A stretch of DNA of 44,794 bases. Source: Colimorpha sp002372855 (GTDB taxonomy: Bacteria; Bacteroidota; Bacteroidia; Bacteroidales; P3). Where the stretch lies: positions 1 through 44,794 of the forward strand of contig CAMOOR010000013.1 of assembly GCA_946621635.1 (NCBI GenBank). The letters run 5' to 3'. The notes beneath the pieces are model-generated. The model saw only the letters and a program-made list of their open reading frames with translations. It did not search any database and was not told where the DNA came from. Positions 37,802 through 44,794 of this stretch are shown here, one piece after another (positions within the stretch are counted from its first letter, which is position 1; every line of letters starts with the position of its first letter). A program made the translations under genes and the position numbers.

Positions 37802-38925
37802 GAATTCTCTATTGTTTTCATCATGCTATCCCACAACAGTTCCGCCGTGCGGTCCCAACTGAAGCGGGTTCGTTGGCGACGGCCTTTTTCGATGAGTTCC
37901 TCCCGGAGTGCTTCGTCGTCAAGGCTCACAATGGCGCTGGCTATACTGCTGGGGTCGGCAGGGTCGATGTAGAGTGCTGCGTCGCCTCCCACTTCGGGCA
38001 TCGACGTGGTGTTCGACGCTACCACCGCCGTTTCGGCGTACATGGCTTCGAGTATGGGGATTCCGAATCCTTCAAAGTATGATGGATAGACAAGCATCTG
38101 TGCTGCCGAGAGCAGGGCCGAAAGGTCCATCGGGTCGACATGTCCGGGCATGATGACATCCTGTTGATGCTTCATATTGTCGTAGGCTTCGGACAGCTCG
38201 TCCTGCCACCACACACGGCTGCCCACTACCACAAGTTTCAGGTCGCTTTGACCGTGCTGTTTCACCATATCGAAAGCTTTCAGCAGGTTCGCCAGGTTTT
38301 TCCGTTTTAATATTGTACTTATAAATATTATATATGGGCATCCGTCGGTGAATCGTTTCCGTATGGCGTCCTTCTCCTCTGCGGAATGCGGGCGGTAGTT
38401 GCTGTGGGCACCGTCGTAGACGACGTCGATTTTTGACAAGTCTATGCCATAGGTTTCGGCAATGTCTTTTTTCGAGTATGTCGACACCGTTGCCACCCTT
38501 GTGGCGTAGCGGGCAAAAAGAGGGAAGTAGTGACTCATGTACCGCTGGTGCGATGGTTTGAGGTTCCCTTTCGCATGCTCGAAGTTCAGGTCGTGAATCA
38601 CCGTCAGTGTAGGCACCTTCGGGTGCAGGGGCATCATGCCGTCGGGCGACAGGTAGAGGTCTATTTTATACTTCTTCAGCGCCTTTGTTGTGGCCCATTC
38701 GAAATAGAGGTACCATAGCACTGGGTGCCGTGCCTGAGGGCATAGCACCACGGGCGTCACGTTAGCCCCGAAGATGAATTCCTCGGCGGGCTTTCGGTCG
38801 AAAAAGAAGAAGAACTGGTGTTCGGGATGGCTGGCCACCATTCGGCGGGCCGTCTCCGCGGTGAACCATCCGATGCCGTCCATCTTGCCTTTCAGCAGCA
38901 GGCGTGTGTTGATGGCGATGCGCAT
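37798..38925 (-). CDS. GT4-like (family 1) glycosyltransferase
   Basis: 375 aa. Retaining GT-B glycosyltransferase, likely making a surface or envelope glycan. The donor-site block PSYFEGFGIPILEAMYAE (E-x7-E motif, about residues 281-298) and SNTTSMPEVGGDAALYIDP are diagnostic. The conserved glycine of the 'xVGTxxxRKN' strand reads FISTILKRKN, so Ser replaces Gly. The DNA there (38304-38336) is AT-rich with several ATA codons in an otherwise GC-rich gene. Acceptor unknown. It overlaps purN by 1 nt and the OmpA-like gene by 4 nt, so it is the middle of a three-gene minus-strand operon. Confidence 0.9.
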   Translation of the reverse strand: MRIAINTRLLLKGKMDGIGWFTAETARRMVASHPEHQFFFFFDRKPAEEFIFGANVTPVVLCPQARHPVLWYLYFEWATTKALKKYKIDLYLSPDGMMPLHPKVPTLTVIHDLNFEHAKGNLKPSHQRYMSHYFPLFARYATRVATVSTYSKKDIAETYGIDLSKIDVVYDGAHSNYRPHSAEEKDAIRKRFTDGCPYIIFISTILKRKNLANLLKAFDMVKQHGQSDLKLVVVGSRVWWQDELSEAYDNMKHQQDVIMPGHVDPMDLSALLSAAQMLVYPSYFEGFGIPILEAMYAETAVVASNTTSMPEVGGDAALYIDPADPSSIASAIVSLDDEALREELIEKGRRQRTRFSWDRTAELLWDSMMKTIENS

Positions 38926-39497
38926 TATCCTCTGCTCTTGATGGTTTCGTCTATTACGCGGGGGAAATGCTCCTTTTCCAGCAGATGTATTTTTGCCGCT
39001 AGGCTGTCGGGCGTCTCGTCCGGGTCGACGGTGCAGCGTGCCTGAAACAGGGTGGTCCCGCGGTCGTAATGCTGGTCCACGATGTGGATCGTGATGCCGC
39101 TCTCTTTTTCGTGGTTGGCCACAACGGCCTCGTGCACGTGGTGCCCGTACATGCCTTTGCCGCCGTAGTTGGGAAGCAGGGCAGGGTGGATGTTGATGAT
39201 TCGGTTGGGATAGGCTTCAAGCATCGATTGCGGTACCAGCCACAGGAATCCTGCCAGAATCACCCAGTCGGCCTGCTTTTCGCGCAGGTAGTCCAGCACG
39301 GCAGTGCTTTCGTAGAAGTCCTTGCGGCCGAAATAGCGTGCTTCGACGCCCAGATTCTTTGCTCGCTGGGCAATGTAGGCATCCTTTACGTTGTAGATGA
39401 TGCAGGCCACTTCAACATCCTTGCGTCCGGCGAAGTATTCTGTTATCTGTTGTGCGTTGGTTCCGTTGCCGGAACCCAGTATGGCTAGTCTTGTCAT
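38925..39497 (-). CDS. purN: Phosphoribosylglycinamide formyltransferase
   Basis: 190 aa. Third step of purine synthesis, transferring formyl from 10-formyl-THF to GAR. GSGNGTNAQ (about residues 8-16), NIHPALLPNYGGKGMYGHHVHEAV (catalytic Asn-His region, about 102-125) and the VDQHYDRGTTLFQ segment with the catalytic Asp are all visible. First gene of the purN-GT-OmpA-like operon, divergent from acpP. The TAATG junction with the next gene indicates coupling. Confidence 0.95.
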   Translation of the reverse strand: MTRLAILGSGNGTNAQQITEYFAGRKDVEVACIIYNVKDAYIAQRAKNLGVEARYFGRKDFYESTAVLDYLREKQADWVILAGFLWLVPQSMLEAYPNRIINIHPALLPNYGGKGMYGHHVHEAVVANHEKESGITIHIVDQHYDRGTTLFQARCTVDPDETPDSLAAKIHLLEKEHFPRVIDETIKSRG

Positions 39498-39526
39498 ATC
39501 GGTTTGTTTTTTCCAATTTCAAAATG

Positions 39527-39534
39527 CAAAGATA
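39527..39534 (-). promoter_or_regulatory. -7 promoter element for purN
   Basis: Minus strand TATCTTTG followed by C, a perfect TAnnTTTG match 29 bp upstream of the purN start. Confidence 0.7.
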
Positions 39535-39794
39535 AGAATAAATATTGATACTATGTAAAAAAAACATTCTCTCCATTCCCAAACACCCCTTCGGTGGACC
39601 AAAATGGATTGTCGAAAAAGTGTGCAATTTTGCAAAATTTAATTAAAATTTGCTGCATTTACAACAGAAAAACATGCCTGCAAAAACAAAAAAACATGTT
39701 TTTTTAAATTATTACCTCACTTGGTACCAGTAGATTAGTGCTGCCTGTTGACAAATAAAATGTTAAAAAGTGTTTATATGTCAAAAAAATTTTG
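39535..39794. other. AT-rich divergent intergenic region between purN and acpP
   Basis: This is most of the 338-bp purN-acpP gap. It is AT-rich with A and T runs, and has no open frame of note and no repeat array. Apart from the promoter elements at its two ends I see nothing definite; AATTTTGC at about 39626 and AATTTGC at about 39649 only partly resemble promoters. Confidence 0.5.
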
Positions 39795-39802
39795 TTTCTT
39801 TG
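39795..39802 (+). promoter_or_regulatory. Possible -7 element for acpP
   Basis: TTTCTTTG followed by C has one mismatch to TAnnTTTG and lies 33 bp upstream of the acpP ATG at 39836. Confidence 0.4.
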
Positions 39803-39835
39803 CATCCAGTTTTATCAATTAAAATTACAAAGAAA

Positions 39836-40072
39836 ATGTCAGAAATTGCAACCAAAGTAAAAAGCATCATCACCGACAAACTTGGTGTTGAAGAAAGTCA
39901 GGTCACTCCCGAAGCCAGCTTCACCAACGACCTTGGTGCAGACTCTTTGGACACCGTCGAGCTGATTATGGAGCTCGAAAAGGAATTCGACCTTTCGATT
40001 CCCGACGAGGAAGCTGAGAAGATCGTCACCGTTGGCGACGCTATCGCTTTCATCGAAAACGCGAAAAAGTAA
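39836..40072 (+). CDS. acpP: Acyl carrier protein
   Basis: 78 aa, acidic. Carries growing acyl chains in fatty-acid synthesis on a phosphopantetheine arm attached to Ser37 in GADSLD. The start is MSEIATKVKS at 39836; the frame is open further upstream to 39770, but that part crosses the promoter region. fabF and rnc follow, the common Bacteroidota order. Confidence 0.97.
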   Translation: MSEIATKVKSIITDKLGVEESQVTPEASFTNDLGADSLDTVELIMELEKEFDLSIPDEEAEKIVTVGDAIAFIENAKK

Positions 40073-40103
40073 CTTTACAAATTAAGTCTGCTCTTTCCGC
40101 TTT

Positions 40104-41348
40104 ATGGAGTTGAAAAGAGTTGTTGTTACAGGTCTCGGCGCGCTCACCCCTATAGGCAACAATGTTCCCGCTTTGTGGGACGCGTTGGTTAAAGGTGTGA
40201 GCGGAGCCGGGCCGATAACACATTTCGATGCCTCGAAGTTCCGTTGCCAGATTGCCTCGGAACTTAAAGGTTTCGACCCTCTCAACTTTTTCGACAAAAA
40301 GGAAATGCGCCTCCTCGACGGCTATACCGTCTATGGTTTGGTCACTGTCGACGAGGCTATGCGCGATTCCGGCCTTGACGACTCCAATGTCGACAAGGAC
40401 CGTTTCGGCGTCATCTGGGGCTCCGGCATGGGCGGTGTGAAAAGTCTTCAGGACGAATTGCGCGAGTTCGCACTCTCCGATGGCAATCCCCGCTTCAGTC
40501 CCTATTGGATTCCCAAAGTCATTGTCGACATCTGCGCCGGCCAGATAGCCATCCGCTATGGTCTGCGCGGCCCCAACTACAGCACCACTGCCGCTTGCGC
40601 AACTTCGGCCGTCGCCATTGGCGACGCTTTCAACCTTATCCGTCTGGGCAAGGTGGACGCCATGATTGCCGGTGGCTCCGAGTGCGCTGTTGTCGAGGCT
40701 GGCATCGGCGGCTTTGGCAATATGCGTGCCCTGTCGACACGCAACGACGACCCCCAGACCGCCTCGCGCCCCTACGACAAGGACCGCGACGGCTTCGTCC
40801 TGGGCGAGGGTGCCGGCGCGCTCATCCTCGAGGAGCTTGAGCACGCCAAAGCGCGTGGTGCACACATCTACGCCGAAATCACCGGCACCGGTCTCTCTGC
40901 CGACGCTTTCCACATCACTGCATCCCATCCTGACGGCCTCGGTGTCATCAGCGCCATGCGTCAGGCCGTGGAGGAGTCTGGCATGGCCATCACCGATGTT
41001 GACCACATCAACACCCACGGCACCTCGACCCCCATCGGCGACATCTCCGAGCCGAAAGCCATCATGGGACTCTTTGGTGACTATGCCTACAAAATCGCCA
41101 TCAATTCCACCAAGTCGATGACCGGCCACCTTCTCGGTGCCGCAGGCGCTGTCGAGGCCATTGCCACCATCCTCACCATCAAGAACGGCATTGTCCCCCC
41201 GACAATCAACCATTTCACCGACGACCCGCAGATTCCTGCCCTCGACTTCACTTTCAACAAGGCCCAGCGGCGCGAGGTCAACTTCGCCATCAGCAACGCT
41301 TTTGGCTTTGGCGGTCACAACGTCTGTCTCGCTTTCAGAAAGTACTAG
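40104..41348 (+). CDS. fabF: 3-oxoacyl-ACP synthase II
   Basis: 414 aa. Condenses malonyl-ACP with acyl-ACP. The nucleophile Cys165 lies in TTAACATS, and the two catalytic histidines are in NTHGTSTPIGD and SMTGHLLGAAG. NAFGFGGHN near the C-terminus is the family end block. Starts 31 bp after acpP and ends 5 bp before rnc. Confidence 0.97.
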   Translation: MELKRVVVTGLGALTPIGNNVPALWDALVKGVSGAGPITHFDASKFRCQIASELKGFDPLNFFDKKEMRLLDGYTVYGLVTVDEAMRDSGLDDSNVDKDRFGVIWGSGMGGVKSLQDELREFALSDGNPRFSPYWIPKVIVDICAGQIAIRYGLRGPNYSTTAACATSAVAIGDAFNLIRLGKVDAMIAGGSECAVVEAGIGGFGNMRALSTRNDDPQTASRPYDKDRDGFVLGEGAGALILEELEHAKARGAHIYAEITGTGLSADAFHITASHPDGLGVISAMRQAVEESGMAITDVDHINTHGTSTPIGDISEPKAIMGLFGDYAYKIAINSTKSMTGHLLGAAGAVEAIATILTIKNGIVPPTINHFTDDPQIPALDFTFNKAQRREVNFAISNAFGFGGHNVCLAFRKY

Positions 41349-41353
41349 CCAGC

Positions 41354-42088
41354 ATGTTTTTCTTCCGAAAAAACAACGAAAGCAAGGAATTCAACCACTT
41401 CTTTAAAAACGTCCTTGGATACACTCCGCGACACACGCGGCTGTATCGTGTTGCCTTCACCCATCGCTCCCTCTCCACTCAGGTACATGGCCACCGCATC
41501 AACAACGAACGCCTCGAGTACCTGGGCGACGCCATGTTGGGAGCCGTCGTGGCGGAATACCTTTACAAAAAGTACCCCTATCAGGGCGAGGGCTTCCTCA
41601 CGGTGCTCCGGTCCAAGATTGTCAGCCGCGTAAGCCTCAACAAGCTCGCCATCCAGATCGGCCTCCTCCCCCTCGTCGAGTACCAGCACGACGATTCCGG
41701 CGGTTTCAAGTCCGTCGGCGGCGACGCCTTCGAGGCCCTGGTGGGCGCCATGTATATCGACAAAGGCTACAAGTTCACCCGACGCGTCATCGTCGACCGC
41801 ATTCTCCGCACCTATCTCGACGTCGATTCCATCGCCACTACCGACTGGAACTACAAAAGCAAACTCATCGACTGGGGGCAGAAAAACCACCGCAAGGTCA
41901 CCTTCGAGGTGGTTCGCACCATCGTCCAGGGTCGCGGCCGCCGCCGCTACGAGAGCCTCGTCAGCATCGACGGCGTGGCGCAGAAGTCCGCCATCGAATT
42001 CTCCATCAAGGCTGCCGACCAGCTGGCCGCCGAGAGAACCTACAAGGCCCTCGTCTCCCAGGGCACCATAGTGGACAAACCTGCATAA
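41354..42088 (+). CDS. rnc: Ribonuclease III
   Basis: 244 aa. Cleaves double-stranded RNA, including rRNA precursors. RNase III signature ERLEYLGDAMLGAVVAEYLY (about residues 49-68); metal-binding acidic residues recur in GDAFEALVGAMYIDKG. The C-terminal dsRNA-binding domain begins near residue 160 (NYKSKLIDWGQKNHRKVTFEV). Starts 5 bp after fabF. Next gene follows after 10 bp. Confidence 0.95.
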   Translation: MFFFRKNNESKEFNHFFKNVLGYTPRHTRLYRVAFTHRSLSTQVHGHRINNERLEYLGDAMLGAVVAEYLYKKYPYQGEGFLTVLRSKIVSRVSLNKLAIQIGLLPLVEYQHDDSGGFKSVGGDAFEALVGAMYIDKGYKFTRRVIVDRILRTYLDVDSIATTDWNYKSKLIDWGQKNHRKVTFEVVRTIVQGRGRRRYESLVSIDGVAQKSAIEFSIKAADQLAAERTYKALVSQGTIVDKPA

Positions 42089-42098
42089 CGGCCATGCT

Positions 42099-42845
42099 AT
42101 GAGGCGTATGCTCATAGTGCTGCTGCTCCTTTTGCCTGCCCTCCAGGCCTTTCCCCAATTTGTTTATGTCCCCCTTTCCGCCCGCAGCGCTGCGATGGGT
42201 GGATGCCTCATCGACGACGGGACGACGCGCTGCGTGGCCATGGGCTATCGTTCCGGCTTTGCCACGGCAGGCCTCTCCACCGCCCGTCTCGATGCCTCCT
42301 TCCCCCTCGGCCAGCGGGGGCGTCTGCACGCCGGATACAGCCATTTCGGCGATGCCGACTACGCCGAGCACCAGGCGCTTGCAGCCTATTCCATGCAGAT
42401 TGGCCCCAGGGTCGAAGTCGGCATCGCCGCCGCCTATTCCCTCCAGGCCGTTGCCGACGGCCACTATCGCAACCGCCACTATCTCGCCCCCGCGGCCATG
42501 GCGCGTATCTCCTTTACTCCCAGGCTGCAAGCCATGGGCCTCGTCGGCACACGCCCGTGGGACGAAGGGCCCCCCTGGCGCCTGCATGTCGGCATGGCCT
42601 ACCGCGCCGTCAACCGCCTGTTGACCCTCGTCGAGGTCGAGAGCGAGGAGCGCTGGCGTCTGCGGATGGGCTTCGAATACTGCTACCGGCAGCACTTCTT
42701 TTTCCGCGCCGGCCTTGCCACTGCGCCCCTGGTGCTCTCCGCCGGTGCCGGCATCGCCTACGGACGCTACCTCATCGACATCAGCGCCGAGAGCCATCCC
42801 GTCCTCGGCCTCACCCCGCAGATAAGTCTTGCCGTATGCTTCTGA
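42099..42845 (+). CDS. Outer-membrane beta-barrel protein, PorV/PorQ-like
   Basis: 248 aa. Signal peptide (MRRMLIVLLLLLPALQAFPQ) followed by ARSAAMGGCLIDDGTTRCVAMGY, the N-terminal form of PorV/PorQ-like barrels. Alternating short strands (GPRVEVGIAAAYSL, LHVGMAYRAV, LRMGFEYCY) continue to a C-terminal Phe (ISLAVCF). Role not certain: T9SS-associated PorV/PorQ proteins or another FadL-like barrel. It overlaps the next gene by 10 nt and follows rnc closely. Confidence 0.7.
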   Translation: MRRMLIVLLLLLPALQAFPQFVYVPLSARSAAMGGCLIDDGTTRCVAMGYRSGFATAGLSTARLDASFPLGQRGRLHAGYSHFGDADYAEHQALAAYSMQIGPRVEVGIAAAYSLQAVADGHYRNRHYLAPAAMARISFTPRLQAMGLVGTRPWDEGPPWRLHVGMAYRAVNRLLTLVEVESEERWRLRMGFEYCYRQHFFFRAGLATAPLVLSAGAGIAYGRYLIDISAESHPVLGLTPQISLAVCF

Positions 42846-44710
42846 TACGAAGGCTGATAATACTGCTCCTGATGGCTGTCCCAACCCTGGCGTCGGCGCA
42901 GGTCGACGCGGCCATCGAGCAGTGGATCGACGAGCGCGGCTCCGACGCCGACGCCTCCGAGCTGAGCGACATTCTGTTGCAATATGCCGACAATCCTGCC
43001 AATCTCAACGACACGGCTTCGCTCTCTTCGTTGCCGTTCCTTTCCCCTTTTCAAATCAAATCGTTACACAATTACATCCTCCTCTACGGGCAGCTCGTTT
43101 CCGTTCGCGAGCTGCTGATGGTTCCGGGCTTCGACAGCCTGATCGTCGACCGTATCGCACCCCTGGTGAAAGCCGAACCCTTTGAGGAACAGAACATTCC
43201 TTCGCTGTCCGAACTGCTGCGCCGCGGCCGGCACACACTGGTCGCCGGCATCGGCGGCACCGTCGAACAGGCCGAAGGCTATGCCAACGGCCACTACTCC
43301 GGCGACAACCTCCGCGCCCTCCTTTGCTACCGTTTCACTTTCGGCAACCGTATCTCGTTGCAAATCAGTGCCGACAAGGACCCGACGGAGGGTTGGGGGG
43401 GGTACTTTTTGAATAATTTCAGCCTTGCGCTGAACGACATCGGCCGTCTGGAAAAAATGATCGTCGGACGCTACAACCTCCAGTTCGGGCAGGGTGTGGC
43501 ACTGTGGACCGGCTTCGCCCCCTTCAGCCTGCTGGGGGCCTCGCCCGTGCGCTATGCCACGGGCATCAGGCCCGCCAGTGCCTTCAGCGAGGAAGGCTGG
43601 CAGCAGGGCGTGGCGGCCACCCTGCGCCTGGCCCGCGGCCTGAGCCTGTCGGCTTTCGGTTCGCGCACCGACGGCGAGTGGCTGGGCGGCGGCCACCTCG
43701 CCCTCCGCCGCGGCAACCTCGTCCTTGGACTCACTGCCGCCGCCGTGTTCCTCGACGATTCGGTGCAGCTGCGCGACTACGCCTACAACCAGGACTACTT
43801 CCGCGGCGACTGCACCGCCACCCTCGGCCTCGACGCCCTGTGGCAGTCCGGGCGCACCCTGCTCTTCGGCGAAGTGGCCACCGACGCCGAAGGCCACCTG
43901 GCCGGCATCGGCGGTGCTCGCCTCTCGGTGGGCGGCGGCAACAGCATCGGCCTCACCCTCCGCCACTACGACGCCCGCTACCACAACCCCCACGCTGCCG
44001 CCTACGCCCTCTCGCAGACGCGCAACGAGCAGGGCCTCAGCCTCGACGCGCAGTTCCAGCTGCCCTTCCGCGTCACGGCCCTGCTCGGCGCCGACCTCCA
44101 GCGCCACACTGCGCTGCGCTATGGCAGCTATTCCCCCTCGTCGGGCTCGTGGCTGCGGATGCAGCTCAGCCGCCGTGTCGGCGGTGGCGCCGAGGTGTCG
44201 CTGCGCTACCTCCACCGCCTGCAGCAGCGCAACGTCCCCGGCATCGACAGCACCCTCTACCTATCCGAGGAGACCCTCCGCCGCCAGCTGCAGGGCCAGC
44301 TGCGCCTCACCCTCGGCCCTTGGCGCCTCACCTCGCGCGCCATCCTCTCGTGGTTCGACGCCGGGCAGGCCGGACGCCAGGGCGGATGGCTGCTCTCGCA
44401 GGAGGCCCGCTACACCCACGGCCGCTGGCAGGCTACGCTCCAGGCCGCCTGGCACGACATCGACGGCTACTATGCCCGCATCACCCTCAGCGAGAGCAAC
44501 CTGCAGTACGCCTTCAGCATCCCCACGCTCCAAGGCCGTGGCCTGCGGCTTGCCGCCGTGGTGCGCTGTGACGTCGGCCGCTGGCTCAACCTCGGCTTCA
44601 AATACACCCTCACCGCCCGCCCCGGCGAGGAGGCCATCGGCTCCGGCGATGCCGCCACCCCCGGCCCTCTGCGCCAGACCTTCCACCTCCAGGCCCGCCT
44701 CCGCTTCTAG
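42836..44710 (+). CDS. Secreted helix-hairpin-helix / beta-barrel protein
   Basis: 624 aa from the ATG at 42836; the frame is open upstream to 42203 but that part only shadows the preceding gene. Signal peptide (MLLIRRLIILLLMAVPTLASA). A ComEA-like helix-hairpin-helix segment covers about residues 56-112 (LNDTASLSSLPFLSPFQI ... LVSVRELLMVPGFDSLIVDRIAPLV). Its hairpins lack the usual GIG-type loops, so DNA binding may be weakened. The remainder (about 130-624) is a long run of amphipathic strands ending in Phe (LQARLRF), typical of an outer-membrane barrel. Translated from a start inside the PorV-like gene, indicating a functional pair. Array F begins right after the stop codon. Confidence 0.7.
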   Translation: MLLIRRLIILLLMAVPTLASAQVDAAIEQWIDERGSDADASELSDILLQYADNPANLNDTASLSSLPFLSPFQIKSLHNYILLYGQLVSVRELLMVPGFDSLIVDRIAPLVKAEPFEEQNIPSLSELLRRGRHTLVAGIGGTVEQAEGYANGHYSGDNLRALLCYRFTFGNRISLQISADKDPTEGWGGYFLNNFSLALNDIGRLEKMIVGRYNLQFGQGVALWTGFAPFSLLGASPVRYATGIRPASAFSEEGWQQGVAATLRLARGLSLSAFGSRTDGEWLGGGHLALRRGNLVLGLTAAAVFLDDSVQLRDYAYNQDYFRGDCTATLGLDALWQSGRTLLFGEVATDAEGHLAGIGGARLSVGGGNSIGLTLRHYDARYHNPHAAAYALSQTRNEQGLSLDAQFQLPFRVTALLGADLQRHTALRYGSYSPSSGSWLRMQLSRRVGGGAEVSLRYLHRLQQRNVPGIDSTLYLSEETLRRQLQGQLRLTLGPWRLTSRAILSWFDAGQAGRQGGWLLSQEARYTHGRWQATLQAAWHDIDGYYARITLSESNLQYAFSIPTLQGRGLRLAAVVRCDVGRWLNLGFKYTLTARPGEEAIGSGDAATPGPLRQTFHLQARLRF

Positions 44711-44794
44711 CCCACCCCAAACCCACCCCGAGCCCACCTCAACCCCTATCCAACCCCTATCCAACCCCTATCCAACCCCTATCCAACCCCTATC
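44711..44794. repeat. 11-bp-period tandem array F (truncated at window edge)
   Basis: It begins with the base after the stop codon: CCCACCCCAAA, CCCACCCCGAG, CCCACCTCAAC, then CCCTATCCAAC at 44744, 44755, 44766 and 44777, and a partial unit to the window end. All units are in perfect 11-bp register. An inverted right arm, if any, lies outside the window. Confidence 0.9.

Noticed and set aside
39770..39835. 22-residue N-terminal extension of AcpP
   Set aside because: It crosses the likely promoter and is not found in the family; MSEIATK at 39836 fits.
42203..42835. Upstream extension of the HhH/barrel gene frame
   Set aside because: It lies in another frame of the PorV-like gene, is Arg/Pro-rich, and precedes a clear signal peptide at 42836.

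Overview
The window looks like chromosomal DNA of a member of the order Bacteroidales (Bacteroidota), probably an uncultured gut or rumen lineage. Three things point there. Two giant surface proteins end in type IX secretion (T9SS) sorting domains, one type A and one type B. Several genes carry the Bacteroidota -33/-7 promoter form (TTTG ... TAnnTTTG). Gene orders such as tuf-tRNA-Trp-secE-nusG-rplKAJL-rpoBC and purN/acpP-fabF-rnc are typical of the phylum. Coding DNA is GC-rich with strong GC3, while intergenic DNA is AT-rich. Family-level placement is not possible from the sequence alone.

Layout. (1) 1-7.4 kb: a 2244-aa modular T9SS adhesin-like gene bracketed by near-identical repeats. (2) 7.6-21.3 kb: tRNA-Thr, -Tyr, -Gly, -Thr, tuf, tRNA-Trp, secE, nusG, rplK, rplA, rplJ, rplL, rpoB, rpoC, i.e. 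the core translation and transcription operon, ending at a strong terminator. (3) 21.3-28.5 kb: a secreted protein, a DUF3467 protein coupled to a phosphopantetheinyl transferase, a Sua5/YciO protein, a POT-family transporter, a lipoprotein, rpsU, rpmB, mutY and ssb. (4) 28.6-33.6 kb: a 1568-aa T9SS type B surface protein on the minus strand, again bracketed by repeats. (5) 33.8-39.5 kb: pgi, an OmpA porin, and a minus-strand purN-glycosyltransferase-OmpA-like operon. (6) 39.8-44.8 kb: acpP, fabF, rnc, then a PorV-like barrel gene overlapping a helix-hairpin-helix/beta-barrel gene.

The most unusual signal is in the non-coding DNA. Six intergenic arrays (window start, 7.2, 22.2, 28.6, 33.5 and 44.7 kb) have different base sequences but all keep a strict 11-bp period. 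Five include inverted arms, so they could fold into long hairpins; the sixth is cut off by the window edge. They bracket both giant surface-protein genes. Separate 7-bp-unit repeats also occur: one is intergenic, and two are inserted in frame in unrelated proteins (a T9SS sorting domain and Sua5). In Sua5 the insert appears to replace a normally conserved segment. These repeats are the best candidates for something undescribed; whether they have a function is not shown by the sequence.

No IS element, CRISPR array, phage gene or rRNA gene was seen.
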